A DNA stretch of 64,000 bases from Pseudomonas mangrovi (GTDB taxonomy: Bacteria; Pseudomonadota; Gammaproteobacteria; Pseudomonadales; Pseudomonadaceae): NCBI RefSeq assembly GCF_003052585.1, contig NZ_QASN01000020.1:496001-560000 (forward strand), read 5' to 3'. Made by a program: the position numbers and the translations under genes. Under the pieces are notes generated by a model. That model ran no database searches, was not told the origin of the DNA, and worked only from the letters and a program-made list of their open reading frames with translations. Shown in pieces: positions 1 to 9,074 of this stretch (position 1 is its first letter; each line of letters begins with the position of its first letter).

Positions 1-1
1 G

Positions 2-1228
2 CTGGCGATGCCGGCGCACGGGCTGGAGATTGGTGGCTTCGGCCGCCCCATGCAGGCGGCCGAGGTCGAGGCCTTTCTCGATCGCGGCGCGCGCTTTGCC
101 TATCGCGGCAAGCAACTGCAGCCGGTGGGTGACTGGTACCAGCGCAATTCGCGCTTCTACCTGCTGGGAGACCAGCGATCCATGCTGGCAATCGGTATCG
201 GCAAGGAAGCCCTCAGTACCGACTACTTCAAGCCCGGCACACAGCTGATCCGCATCCACGAGACCGGCGTGCCTCTTTCCACACAGCTCAGCACTTTCGC
301 CACGCTCGGCTGGCCGCAGAGCAACCCGGATCTACGGGTCTTTCCGCAGATTGCCGCGGTGCTGTCGGACTCCAGCGGCGAGCTGCGCCGCTATTCGCTA
401 CCGCCCTATGCTCGGGAAGGGCTGCTGCTGGTGGCGCCGGACCAGAGTCGCCTGGTCTCGCGCCAGGCCTACGGGCCGGTGGTGTTGATCGAGCCCGGGC
501 AGGGCCTGGTCGGAATGCTCTGGCCGGACCCGAAGACCCTGACTGCCGCGCGCGAGCAGGTCAGTCGCGAAGGTCGCCGCCTGGCACAGACCGGACGCTA
601 CGACCACGGCTCCCAGTTCGGGCTGTTCGAGCCCTACGCCAACTACCAGTGGCTCAACGACAGCGTCAGCTGGTACCGCAAGGATGGCCAGTGGCATCTG
701 CGTGGATTCGGCAAGACAACCGAGCCTGAACCGCTTTCGACCGATTTCGCGCGCTTTCTGCAGGGCTACTACGCGCAACTGGTGCTGACCGGAAAGCCTC
801 CGGCCTGGAAGAACTTCCGCGCCGGGCACCCGGGGTTCCGCGTACTGCCCAGCAACGACCCCAGATTGAGGCAGCCGTGCAACTGCGGGCCGCTGTACTT
901 CCTCGACAATCCGCTGCCACTGGCCTTCGAGCTCACCAGGCCGCACCAGCTGCTGGGGGTTCGCGTCGAAGCCTTCGGCTTGTCCGACTGGCGTCTCAAG
1001 CCACTGCTCTACACCCGTCAGGACAAGCCGGCCGCCCTGACCGCCATGACCCGCCACTTCGCTTCTCGCGGGCTACGCATGGAACCGCTCAATGCCGACT
1101 ACCACGTGATTCGCGGCGGGGCGGTAAAGGTCTTCGTACGTTTCCACACCACCGCCGATCCCTCGACCCTGGCGATCGAGGTGGCAGACCACGGTGATAT
1201 CTACTGCGTGGAGTGCCACCATGACTGA
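2..1228 (+). CDS. Unrecognised conserved-looking protein, probably 5'-truncated by the window edge
   Basis: The reading frame is open from the first bases of the window; the first ATG is at 8. The residues before and after it (Leu-Ala-Met-Pro-Ala-His-Gly) look like the end of a signal peptide, so the true start probably lies outside the window and the protein may be exported. About 406 residues are visible. They are rich in aromatic residues and contain a CNC motif in the last third and a C-terminal CVECHHD. I recognise no family and assign no function. The stop overlaps the start of the next gene, a lipoprotein, by 8 bases, so the two are very likely translated together and may act together in the envelope. 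Confidence 0.6.
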   Translation: MAMPAHGLEIGGFGRPMQAAEVEAFLDRGARFAYRGKQLQPVGDWYQRNSRFYLLGDQRSMLAIGIGKEALSTDYFKPGTQLIRIHETGVPLSTQLSTFATLGWPQSNPDLRVFPQIAAVLSDSSGELRRYSLPPYAREGLLLVAPDQSRLVSRQAYGPVVLIEPGQGLVGMLWPDPKTLTAAREQVSREGRRLAQTGRYDHGSQFGLFEPYANYQWLNDSVSWYRKDGQWHLRGFGKTTEPEPLSTDFARFLQGYYAQLVLTGKPPAWKNFRAGHPGFRVLPSNDPRLRQPCNCGPLYFLDNPLPLAFELTRPHQLLGVRVEAFGLSDWRLKPLLYTRQDKPAALTAMTRHFASRGLRMEPLNADYHVIRGGAVKVFVRFHTTADPSTLAIEVADHGDIYCVECHHD

Positions 1229-1805
1229 CTCGCTGCGCCTTCTTCGCGGGCCCGTGCTCCTCTCGGCGCTGGCCGTGCTGGCCGGTTGCCGTTCCTACGA
1301 GTACGTGCCGGACATCCCCAGTGAACAGTTCGATCCGCAGCAGAGCCTGGGCAGCCTTGAGGTCCGTTTCCCGCGTGAGCAACGCAATCCACCAACGTTG
1401 AAAGGCTCCTTCTACCGCAAGGTGCTGGACCCCGAGATGGGGGTTGCCGGTACCTATGTCTTTGCCATCGTCTACCCGACCATGCAGGTCGGCGAGGACT
1501 ACTCGGCGCTGACTATCGAAGGCCAGACCCTTGGCGATGGTCATTGGCGCTTTGCCATACCGCACAAGCGTGGCTGGGACGGTCCGCATGACCTCAGGCT
1601 GCGTTTCCCCAATGCGCAGATTCATGGCGGACAGACGTTTCTCTTCCGTTTCATCGAAGGGCAGAGCTGCCTCAACGATTACACCCTCGATCAGCAAGGC
1701 GGCACGCCGCTGCAGATAAGTGTCCGCTTTAAGCGGCCTGCCTGCCTGCTGCCCTGTTCGCCATCGCTGAATGATCCGGCCAAGTGCTCGAATCTGTGGC
1801 GCTGA
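1221..1805 (+). CDS. Putative lipoprotein of unknown function
   Basis: The start at 1221 is preferred over one at 1194 because it places a classic lipoprotein signal at the N-terminus: a short basic start, a hydrophobic stretch and the lipobox Leu-Ala-Gly-Cys, with Cys near residue 23. After lipidation the mature protein would be about 170 residues. Residue +2 is Arg, not Asp, which favours outer-membrane sorting by the usual Lol rule (inference). The body has a beta-rich look with no motif I recognise. The last 25 residues are cysteine- and proline-containing and unlike the rest. It overlaps the upstream gene by 8 bases, so the pair is probably one operon. Confidence 0.7.
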   Translation: MTDSLRLLRGPVLLSALAVLAGCRSYEYVPDIPSEQFDPQQSLGSLEVRFPREQRNPPTLKGSFYRKVLDPEMGVAGTYVFAIVYPTMQVGEDYSALTIEGQTLGDGHWRFAIPHKRGWDGPHDLRLRFPNAQIHGGQTFLFRFIEGQSCLNDYTLDQQGGTPLQISVRFKRPACLLPCSPSLNDPAKCSNLWR

Positions 1806-1890
1806 GGGGTGTCAGCAAGGCCCTGACCAACGTGGGGCGGGTGGCGTAATCCGACTTTGCTGTCTGGGCAGGCGCGGACGTTACGACTTT

Positions 1891-2008
1891 GTGGTTCGAG
1901 CCGCGCTCTGGCGCCGAACCACGGCGCAACGCGCTGCGCTTATCGCGCCCCACACGGTTGTCTTCGCTTCCTATAGGGCGGATTAGCCGCAACGCGGCGT
2001 AATCCGCC
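1891..2008. repeat. Intergenic palindromic repeats
   Basis: The 294-base gap between the lipoprotein gene and the next gene contains two nested palindromes. GTGGTTCG (1891-1898) pairs with CGAACCAC (1915-1922), and GGCGGATTA (1977-1985) pairs with TAATCCGCC (2000-2008). The second has the form of repeats scattered between genes in many Pseudomonas genomes, and a further TAATCCG lies near 1848. No coding sequence is supported in the gap. Confidence 0.6.
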
Positions 2009-2099
2009 GTTGGTGAGCCGGGCAGTGCTTGGTACTGAAACTGGCCAAATCGTTCTGTGCTTCCAATCGGAGCGCTGCGATTGGCTATGATCTGCTGCC

Positions 2100-2498
2100 A
2101 TGAACCTTCCGCTCTCCCGCACCCGTTGCCCCACCGACCTTTGCGACTGCCAACTGGACAGCTGGCTGAGCGACGCGCAGGCGGACCAACGTCTGTTGCT
2201 GCTGACCCGAATCGAGGAGCGGCGCCTGCTGGAGCGTCTGGAGCGGCTCGAGAGTCTTGAGGATCTGCAGCATATGCAGCAGCGCATGCAGGCTCAGCTC
2301 GGCATTCGCGTGCAGGTTGAGCCGGGTTTCAACGAGGTGCGCAGCATGCGCGGTATCGAGATCGAGGTGGCGCCGCTGCCGGGACTGTGTCGCAAGTCCC
2401 GTCAGGCAATCGTGCGTTCCATCCGCCGCGGCATGGAGCGCACGCCGCAGATCGCCTGGGCATTGCTCAACGCGCAGGATCTGTTGCGCGATGCCTGA
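2100..2498 (+). CDS. Small conserved-looking hypothetical protein
   Basis: This encodes 132 residues starting at an ATG at 2100. The N-terminus has three closely spaced cysteines (TRCPTDLCDC). A strongly charged, leucine-rich helix rich in Glu and Arg follows (about residues 30-65), which could form a coiled coil, and then a basic C-terminal half. There is no signal peptide or membrane segment, so a cytoplasmic location is expected. I do not recognise the family. It stands alone between two blocks of intergenic repeats, and no ribosome binding site is obvious. Confidence 0.6.
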   Translation: MNLPLSRTRCPTDLCDCQLDSWLSDAQADQRLLLLTRIEERRLLERLERLESLEDLQHMQQRMQAQLGIRVQVEPGFNEVRSMRGIEIEVAPLPGLCRKSRQAIVRSIRRGMERTPQIAWALLNAQDLLRDA

Positions 2499-2527
2499 TC
2501 GGAGTTGCCGCGAGTTGCCAGGGACAT

Positions 2528-2776
2528 CCCTCACCCGCCTTCGGCACCCTCTCGCGATGGAGAGGGAAAGGCCGCGCTTGCTCGACGCTGCGCGGAACCG
2601 CACCGCGCCATCGTCCCACAGCGTCCTTCTCCCTCCGGGAGAAGGTGGTGCGCAGCGCCGGATGAGGGTTGGTTTGGTGCGCAGGGTGTCTGCGAGATTT
2701 CAGACCGTAGGGTGGATGGCGCTTTATCCATCCACCAGACGATCCCGGTGCATGAACAAGGCGTCATCCACCCTAC
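2528..2776. repeat. Composite intergenic repeat block
   Basis: The 319-base gap between 2499 and 2817 holds no gene. It starts with CCCTCACCCG (2528), which is mirrored by CGGATGAGGG ending at 2668, and includes a hairpin built on CTTCTCCCTCCGGGAGAAGG. A second palindrome pairs GTAGGGTGGATG (2707-2718) with CATCCACCCTAC (2765-2776). The 11-mer GTAGGGTGGAT recurs at 43239-43249 between acnD and prpF, so it belongs to a dispersed family. Such elements are common in Pseudomonas intergenic DNA. Confidence 0.7.
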
Positions 2777-2817
2777 GGATGGAGACCCTGCACGCCGAGG
2801 CATCCCTTACCATGCGC

Positions 2818-3261
2818 TCAACCGCCCTCGCGGTCGTTCGGTAGAAATCGTCCAGCATGCTCAGGCATCGGCAGCAGGCACTGCGCGTTGCGCCCGAACA
2901 GGCGATAGCGGTTCAGCGCGATGCGCTCGTAGCACCAGTCGCGCAGGGGCCGGGGGATGACGCGAAGGCCAGCGAGCAGCCGCCAGGCGCCAGGCAGATC
3001 GCGGACGATGCGCAGGAAGGCGTCGCTCCGGTAGTGAGCGTGCGGGCCTTCGACCAGCAGCATGCTGTCAAACCGGTCGGTGGGCAGGCCGAAGTGTTGC
3101 AGGATCGCCTGGCCTTCGGCGGACTGCACGCTGCAGAGCAGGAAGCGGCGTTCGCGGTCATGCCTGAGCAGGAAGCGCACCCAACCGGCACACAGACGGC
3201 AGACCCCGTCGAACAGCACGACCCGGTCTTCTGCCCTTACGCCTGGCGGCAGCGCGGCCAT
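2818..3261 (-). CDS. DCC-family (DUF393) thiol-disulfide oxidoreductase-like protein
   Basis: This 147-residue protein carries the family signature near the N-terminus: a hydrophobic strand, then FDGVCRLC (about residues 18-25), giving the Asp-x-x-Cys-x-x-Cys motif for which the family is named. The fold is predicted to be thioredoxin-like and a redox role is usually proposed, but substrates are generally unknown. There is no signal peptide, so a cytoplasmic location is likely. The start lies 2 bases from the end of the patatin gene read in the same direction, which suggests co-transcription downstream of it. Confidence 0.8.
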   Translation of the reverse strand: MAALPPGVRAEDRVVLFDGVCRLCAGWVRFLLRHDRERRFLLCSVQSAEGQAILQHFGLPTDRFDSMLLVEGPHAHYRSDAFLRIVRDLPGAWRLLAGLRVIPRPLRDWCYERIALNRYRLFGRNAQCLLPMPEHAGRFLPNDREGG

Positions 3262-3263
3262 GT

Positions 3264-4253
3264 TCAGTCCTGCTCGTACTTGTCCAGCGTGTCGCTGGCG
3301 ATCTGGCGGCCGAGCACGATCAGTTCCTGAGCCTTGTAGAACTCGAAGAAGCGGCAGACCCGCTTGGGCACGTTGATCAGTACATCCGGCGGGTAGCCGG
3401 CGATCTTGTACTGCGCCAGCGAGGTCTGCATGACCTCGAAGCTCTGGTTGACCAGCTCCAGCAGGGACGCCGGCCCGATGATGCCGGTGACCTTGGAGCC
3501 GGTTGCCGAGGCGGGTGCTGCCTGCTTGCTGGCATCGGTGTCGGCGTCGGTCTCCAGCAGCAGCGGGGCGCCGTGCTCGTCGAGCAGTACCGGCTCGCCG
3601 TCGCGGCGCATGAATGGCAGCTTGGCGCTGATCGAACCCATCAATTGGTCAAGACGGCTCTTCAGCGGCAACGGACGCTCGACTACTGGCAGGTGGTACT
3701 GCTTCTGGTTGGTCGAGTTGAGGTTGACCGCGACTATCAGGTCGCAGTGCGAAGACACCACGGGGACGATCGGCAGCGGGTTGAGCAGGCCGCCGTCGAC
3801 CAGCATGCGGTTGCCCTGCACCACAGGGGTGAACAGGCTGGGAATGGCGGCGGACGCGCGCATGGCCTGGTGCAGGCAGCCTTCCTGGAACCAGATTTCT
3901 TGCTGGTTGGTCAGGTCGGTAGCCACTGCAGTGAAGGGGATCGAAAGCTCCTCGATAGTGATGTCGCCGACCATCTCGCGGATCTTGCCGAACACCTTCT
4001 CGCCGCGGATCGCGCCGAGGCGGAAGCTGACATCGAGCAGACGCAGTACGTCGAGATAGTCCAGGCTTTCGATCCAGGCGCGATAGTCCGGCAGTTTGCC
4101 GGCCGCATAGACCCCGCCGATCACCGCACCCATCGAGCAGCCGGCGATGCAGCCGATCTCGTAGCCGCGTGCTTCCAGCTCCTCGATAACCCCGATGTGG
4201 GCGTAACCGCGTGCGCCCCCCGAGCCCAGTACCAGCGCTACCCGTTTGCTCAT
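3264..4253 (-). CDS. Patatin-like phospholipase (RssA-like)
   Basis: This is a 329-residue patatin-fold acyl hydrolase. The oxyanion glycine loop GSGGARG is at residues 10-16, the nucleophile elbow GCSMG has Ser40, and the dyad aspartate is Asp153 in the DGG motif, so all catalytic parts are present. The start at 4253 is chosen over one at 4307 because it follows an AAAGAG Shine-Dalgarno sequence and gives the usual MSKRVALVLGSGGARG N-terminus. The C-terminal third, after about residue 215, is a longer extension with an acidic Asp-Ala-Asp-Thr-rich stretch. There is no signal peptide, so it is probably cytoplasmic or membrane-associated. The natural lipid substrate cannot be told from sequence. 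It lies directly upstream of the DCC-family gene. Confidence 0.88.
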   Translation of the reverse strand: MSKRVALVLGSGGARGYAHIGVIEELEARGYEIGCIAGCSMGAVIGGVYAAGKLPDYRAWIESLDYLDVLRLLDVSFRLGAIRGEKVFGKIREMVGDITIEELSIPFTAVATDLTNQQEIWFQEGCLHQAMRASAAIPSLFTPVVQGNRMLVDGGLLNPLPIVPVVSSHCDLIVAVNLNSTNQKQYHLPVVERPLPLKSRLDQLMGSISAKLPFMRRDGEPVLLDEHGAPLLLETDADTDASKQAAPASATGSKVTGIIGPASLLELVNQSFEVMQTSLAQYKIAGYPPDVLINVPKRVCRFFEFYKAQELIVLGRQIASDTLDKYEQD

Positions 4254-4341
4254 CTCTTTCCCCCAAAGCTCCGTCCTTGAGCGCGCCGTCGCTGCGCGCA
4301 GGGGCAAAGCCTACGCGCGGCGAGCGGGCATCGCCAGCGCT

Positions 4342-7050
4342 TCAGTCCTCGCGTGCGGAAAGGCGCAGTCGCTGGCGACGGACGAGTCCTTTCTCCAGCT
4401 CCGCGCCGAGCAGCACTATCAGGGCAGCTGCGGCGGCCCTGAACCATTCGTCGGCGTCCAGCGGGGCGGAGCCGAACAGGCGTTGCAGCAGCGGGCTGTA
4501 GGTGAACAGCAGCTGCAGCCCCAGGCACACCAGGACCGTGAGAACGACCCACGGATTGCCAAGGAACCCCTCGCGGTTGAGCACCGAGGCGAACAGGTGT
4601 CGGCTGCTGAACAGATAGGCCATCTCGGCCAGCACTATGGTGTTGACTGTCATGGTCCGCGCGGTTTCCAGGCTGGTGCCGCGCTGCAGTTCCCAGAGGA
4701 ACAGACCCAGGCCGCAGCCGGCCATCAGCAATGAGATCAGCACCAGCCGCCAGACCAGCAGGCGGGTGAGCAGGGGCGCGCCAGGCGCTCGCGGTGGGCG
4801 GCTCATCAGGCCGGACTCGGCCGGCTCGGCGATCAGCGCCAGGCCCAGGGTGCAGGAGGTGACCATGTTGATCCAGAGGACCTGTGCCGGGGTCAGCGGC
4901 AGCGCCAGCTGCAGCACGATGGCGGCGATGACGATCAGCACCTGGCCGCCGTTGGTGGGCAGCATGAACAGGATCGACTTGCGGATGTTGTCGTAGATCG
5001 CCCGGCCTTCGCGAACGGCGTTGCTGATGGTGGCGAAGTTGTCGTCGGTGAGCACCATGGCGGCGGCTTCCTTGGCTGCCTCGGTACCCTTGTGGCCCAT
5101 GGCGACGCCAACATCGGCACACTTGAGCGTGGGCGCATCGTTGACGCCGTCGCCGGTCATCGCCACCACCTCGCCGCAGGCCTGCAGCGCCCGCACCAGA
5201 CGCAGTTTGTGTTCGGGGCTGGTGCGGGCGAAGACGTCGATCTCGAGCACCAGCTTGCGCAGTTCCTCTTCACTCATCAGTGCCAGCTCGGCACCGGTCA
5301 GGGCGGGTTTGCCGATGCCGATGCCCAGTTGCGCGGCGATGATGCGTGCGGTCTCGGCGTGGTCGCCGGTGATCATCTTCACCCGGATGCCGGCCGCGTG
5401 ACATTCGGCAACCGCGGCGATGGCTTCCTCGCGGGGCGGGTCGATGATGCCGACCAGTGCAAGCAGACGGAAGCCGGACTGCATGTCCGAAAAATCCAGT
5501 CGCTGCTGATCCGGCGGTGCCGCTCGCGTGGCGATGGCCAGCATGCGCAGCCCATGCGCAGCGACGTCGGCGAAGCGGCGCCGCCAGAAGTCGGGATCGA
5601 CCGGCTGCTCGCCATTCCCGGCGCTATGGCTGGTACACATTTCGAGGATGCGCTCGGGCGCGCCGACCACGAAGATTTGCCGACTACCATCCTTTGCAGC
5701 ATGCAGACTGGCGGTGAAGCGGTGCTCGGACTCGAAGGGAATGCTGTCTATCCGTGGGAGCAGGCGCTCCTCGTCCGCCAGCTGCAGTCCGGCCTTGGCC
5801 GCCAGCACCAGCAGCGCGCCTTCGGTGGGATCGCCTTCTATGCGCCAGCCGTCTGCCTCCTGCAACAGGCGCGCGTTGTTGCATAGCAGCCCGGCACGGC
5901 AGGCATCGAGCAGAAGCGGGCTGCTGGCCGGATCCAGAGGCTGGGCATCGCAGCTGAACGCGCCGAGCGGGGCGTAGCCGACGCCGTCAATCTGGACCTG
6001 TTGATCGGCGCAGATCAGTCTCTGCACGGTCATCTCGTTGCGGGTCAGGGTGCCGGTCTTGTCCGAGCAGATCACCGTCACCGAACCGAGTGTCTCCACC
6101 GCTGGCAGGCGCCGCACGATGGCGTGGTGACGGGCCATGCGTTGTACGCCGAGGGCCAGCATCACCGTCATCAGCGCCGGCAGCCCTTCGGGTATCGCAG
6201 CAGCGGTCAGGGCAACCGCCATCAGGAACATCTCGCCCGGATCGTTGCCGCGCCAGAGCGTGCCGAGGGCGTAGGTGGCGGCGACCATCAGCAGGATTAC
6301 CAGTGCCAGCCAGCGGCCGAAACGGTCGATCTGGCGCAGCAGCGGCGTGGAGATCGCCGGCACTTTGGCCAGCATGCTGTTGATTCGACCCAGCTCGGTC
6401 TGGCTGCCGGTTGCGACGACCAGTCCGGTGCCCTGGCCGTAGACCACCAGAGTGCCGGAGTAGGCCATGCAGTAGCGGTCACCGAGCGGCGCGTCCTTGG
6501 CCGCCGGGTCGCTGGTTTTCTCGCTGGCGAGGGACTCGCCGGTCAGCGCGGCCTCCTCGATCTTCAGGTTGCGGGTGTCCAGCAGGCGCAGATCCGCCGG
6601 CACCTTGTCGCCGGAGGCGAGCAGGACGATGTCGCCAGGAACCAGCCGAGCTGCATCCATCTCCTGACGCTGACCATCGCGCAGCACGGTGGCCCGGCTG
6701 GAGAGCATGCGTCTGATGCTGTCCAGTGCGGCCTCGGCACGGCCTTCCTGGATGAAGCCGATGATCGCGTTGACCAGGATCGCGGCCGCGATGACGCCGG
6801 TATCGACCCAGTGCCCAAGTAGCGCCGTGATCAGCGAAGCACCGAGCATCAGATAAAGCAGGACGTTGTGGAACTGCAGCAGAAAGCGCAGCAGCGGAGC
6901 GCGCTTGCGGGCCTGCGGAAGAAGGTTGGCGCCATGGCGTTGCAGGCGTTCTTCGGCCTCTTGCGCAGCGAGCCCGTCGCCACTCGCCTGCAGGCTGGTC
7001 AGGCAGTCTTGCGCGGGCCGTTCGTGCCAGGGGCTGTCGGGATTTTGCAT
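4342..7050 (-). CDS. P-type cation-transporting ATPase (calcium-type, P2 class)
   Basis: This 902-residue membrane pump has all hallmark motifs: an N-terminal cation-ATPase domain, the actuator TGES (170-173), the transmembrane PEGLP (287-291), the phosphorylated Asp330 in DKTGTLT, and the hinge TGDGVNDAP. About ten membrane segments are expected, with a C-terminal cation ATPase domain of several helices. The layout matches the PacL/SERCA-like P2 group, which exports Ca2+ or Mn2+ or, in some members, transports other cations; the ion is not settled by sequence. A strong AGCTGC-type leader with GGAGC precedes the ATG at 7050. It is transcribed away from the moxR operon and stands alone. Confidence 0.9.
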   Translation of the reverse strand: MQNPDSPWHERPAQDCLTSLQASGDGLAAQEAEERLQRHGANLLPQARKRAPLLRFLLQFHNVLLYLMLGASLITALLGHWVDTGVIAAAILVNAIIGFIQEGRAEAALDSIRRMLSSRATVLRDGQRQEMDAARLVPGDIVLLASGDKVPADLRLLDTRNLKIEEAALTGESLASEKTSDPAAKDAPLGDRYCMAYSGTLVVYGQGTGLVVATGSQTELGRINSMLAKVPAISTPLLRQIDRFGRWLALVILLMVAATYALGTLWRGNDPGEMFLMAVALTAAAIPEGLPALMTVMLALGVQRMARHHAIVRRLPAVETLGSVTVICSDKTGTLTRNEMTVQRLICADQQVQIDGVGYAPLGAFSCDAQPLDPASSPLLLDACRAGLLCNNARLLQEADGWRIEGDPTEGALLVLAAKAGLQLADEERLLPRIDSIPFESEHRFTASLHAAKDGSRQIFVVGAPERILEMCTSHSAGNGEQPVDPDFWRRRFADVAAHGLRMLAIATRAAPPDQQRLDFSDMQSGFRLLALVGIIDPPREEAIAAVAECHAAGIRVKMITGDHAETARIIAAQLGIGIGKPALTGAELALMSEEELRKLVLEIDVFARTSPEHKLRLVRALQACGEVVAMTGDGVNDAPTLKCADVGVAMGHKGTEAAKEAAAMVLTDDNFATISNAVREGRAIYDNIRKSILFMLPTNGGQVLIVIAAIVLQLALPLTPAQVLWINMVTSCTLGLALIAEPAESGLMSRPPRAPGAPLLTRLLVWRLVLISLLMAGCGLGLFLWELQRGTSLETARTMTVNTIVLAEMAYLFSSRHLFASVLNREGFLGNPWVVLTVLVCLGLQLLFTYSPLLQRLFGSAPLDADEWFRAAAAALIVLLGAELEKGLVRRQRLRLSARED

Positions 7051-7200
7051 GAGCAGCTCCTTGGAAAAGGTTCAACCCTACTGAGAGTACGGCTTTTTCA
7101 GCAAGTGCACGGTCTCACAGATTGTCAGCAAAGGTTGCCGTTGCTTGGCGTTATGGCCGTGGCGCCAGTAGCATCGCCGGATACCCAGGGGGAGTAGCAG

Positions 7201-8118
7201 ATGCGCAACAGACTGGATCAGGTACTGGCAACCATCAATCAGGTAGTGCTGGGCAAGCAGGGTCAGGTGCGTCTGGCCCTGGCCTGCCTGCTGGCGCGCG
7301 GGCATCTGCTGATCGAGGATCTGCCCGGGATGGGCAAGACCACCCTGAGCCAGGCGTTGGCTCGGGTGCTGGGGCTGAGCTACCAGCGCATCCAGTTCAC
7401 TTCCGACCTGTTGCCTGGCGATATCCTCGGCACGTCGGTGTTCGACCGCGACAGCGGACAGTTCATCTTCCATCCCGGGCCGATCTTTGCCGAGCTGGTG
7501 CTGGCGGACGAGATCAACCGTGCCACGCCCAAGAGCCAGAGCGCGCTGCTCGAAGCCATGGAGGAGGGTCAGGTGACCATTGAGGGTGCCACTCGACCGC
7601 TGCCGGATCCGTTCTTCGTCATTGCCACGCAGAACCCCGCCAGCCAGGGCGGTACCTTCGCCCTGCCGGAATCGCAGCTGGATCGCTTTCTCATGCGTCT
7701 GTCGCTCGGCTATCCGGCGCGGGCGGCGGAAAAATCCCTGCTGCTCGGCGAGGCGCGACGCGATCTGCTGCCGCGCATGCAGCCGCTGCTCGACCACGCC
7801 GAACTGGCCAGCATGCAGGCCGCCGTGGCGACGGTGCGGGTCAGCGATGCGCTGGTCGACTACGTGCTGCGACTGGTCGAGGCCACCCGCAGCCAGCCGC
7901 AGTTCGGTCTCGGGCTGTCACCGCGCGGCAGTCTGGCGCTGCTCGGTGCGGCGCGGGCCTGGGCGTTTCTCGAAGGGCGCGACTACGTGATTCCCGAGGA
8001 CGTGCAGGCGGTGCTGCCGTCGGTGGCGGGGCATCGATTGCGCGATCAGGCCGATCCGGGCAGTCACGGTGGTGGCGCCCTGGTGCAGTGGCTGCTGCGC
8101 GAGGTGCCGGCCCTTTGA
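7201..8118 (+). CDS. MoxR-family AAA+ ATPase
   Basis: This 305-residue AAA+ ATPase has Walker A LPGMGKTT (41-48) and Walker B LVLADEINRA (about 99-108), followed by sensor and lid regions. MoxR proteins act as chaperone-like ATPases that are usually encoded beside DUF58 or von Willebrand A domain proteins, and they assist assembly or activation of partners. Here the next genes encode DUF58 and a transglutaminase membrane protein, an arrangement known in Pseudomonas. The ATG at 7201 follows GGGGGAGTAGC. The stop overlaps the likely TTG start of the DUF58 gene, indicating translational coupling. It is predicted to be cytoplasmic and active at the inner membrane. Confidence 0.92.
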   Translation: MRNRLDQVLATINQVVLGKQGQVRLALACLLARGHLLIEDLPGMGKTTLSQALARVLGLSYQRIQFTSDLLPGDILGTSVFDRDSGQFIFHPGPIFAELVLADEINRATPKSQSALLEAMEEGQVTIEGATRPLPDPFFVIATQNPASQGGTFALPESQLDRFLMRLSLGYPARAAEKSLLLGEARRDLLPRMQPLLDHAELASMQAAVATVRVSDALVDYVLRLVEATRSQPQFGLGLSPRGSLALLGAARAWAFLEGRDYVIPEDVQAVLPSVAGHRLRDQADPGSHGGGALVQWLLREVPAL

Positions 8119-9074
8119 TCCTCGAGCGACTGTTCCAGGCCCGCTGGCAGCGCTGGCTGGAGCGGCGCATTCCTCCTGCCAGCCGGGTCCGGCTGGATAA
8201 CCGGCGCGTGTTCATCCTGCCGAGTCGGGTCGGTCTGGCGTTCGGCGGGGCGCTGATCCTGATGCTGCTGGCGGCGATCAACTACCAGAACAGCCTGGCC
8301 TACGGTCTGACGTTCCTGCTCGGCTCGGTGTTCATCGTCACCATCCTGCATACCTATCGAAATCTTGCCGGCCTTGGTCTGCAGGCCGCTGGCGGCGCCC
8401 CGGTATTTCTCGGCGAGCAGGCCTGCCTGCGTGTGCGCCTGCAGAGCGAGGCGCGCGAGCATCGCTCCGTCGCCCTGGGTTGGCCGCCGCAGCCACTGCA
8501 GTGGTTCGATGTTGCCGCACAGGGTGCCTGCGACTGCGAACTGAGCCTGCCGACTCGGCGACGCGGCTGGTTGCGCCCGGGGCGCCTGCGGGTGGAAAGC
8601 TGCTTTCCACTGGGCCTGCTGCGCGCCTGGAGCTGGGTTGATCTGGAGCTCAAGGTGCTGGTCTATCCGAAGCCGATTCCCGGCGATCTGCCGCTGAGTA
8701 GTGGTCACAGCGATGAAGAGGAGGAGGGGCAAGCGGCCCGCGGGCGGGGGGTGGACGACTTCCAGGGGCTGCGGGATTTCCAGCCGGGGGACTCACGCCG
8801 ACGTTTGCACTGGAAGGCCTTCTCCAAGGGCCAGGGGCTGCTGGTGAAGGACTTTGCGGCATTGACCGGGCGCGACCTGTGCCTGGATTTCGAAGCGCTG
8901 GGTGGCGATGTCGAGCAACGCCTGTCGCTGCTCTGCCACTGGGTTCTGGAACTCTCGCGTGGCGAGCGCCCCTTTGCCCTGCGTCTGCCTGACGCGCAGC
9001 TGCCCGCCGATATCGGCGATGCGCACCGGGATGCCTGCCTGCGCAGGCTGGCCTTGTACGGGCTGGTCGAATGA
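8115..9074 (+). CDS. DUF58-domain membrane protein
   Basis: This encodes about 319 residues. Two membrane segments near residues 35-75 are followed by a soluble part with the DUF58 core, recognisable by GVDDFQGLRDFQPGD then RRLHWKAFSKG. DUF58 proteins are related to von Willebrand A folds and are partners of MoxR ATPases. I choose a TTG start at 8115, which overlaps the moxR stop and has GAGGTG 8 bases upstream. A GTG at 8088 is the alternative and would add nine residues without a good ribosome site. The stop overlaps the tgpA start by 4 bases (ATGA). Its biochemical role is unknown; context suggests support of TgpA. Confidence 0.85.
   Translation: MILERLFQARWQRWLERRIPPASRVRLDNRRVFILPSRVGLAFGGALILMLLAAINYQNSLAYGLTFLLGSVFIVTILHTYRNLAGLGLQAAGGAPVFLGEQACLRVRLQSEAREHRSVALGWPPQPLQWFDVAAQGACDCELSLPTRRRGWLRPGRLRVESCFPLGLLRAWSWVDLELKVLVYPKPIPGDLPLSSGHSDEEEEGQAARGRGVDDFQGLRDFQPGDSRRRLHWKAFSKGQGLLVKDFAALTGRDLCLDFEALGGDVEQRLSLLCHWVLELSRGERPFALRLPDAQLPADIGDAHRDACLRRLALYGLVE

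Noticed and set aside
1806..2099. Possible small gene or RNA in the gap after the lipoprotein gene
   Set aside because: Only palindromic repeats are seen; no conserved RNA fold or ribosome-site-plus-start is convincing.
2257..2960. Overlapping plus-strand frames covering the repeat block after 2498
   Set aside because: They run through palindromic repeats and low-information sequence and have no recognisable domain.
3573..4280. Plus-strand frame of 235 codons opposite the patatin gene
   Set aside because: Antisense of a gene with an intact Ser-Asp dyad; no independent support.
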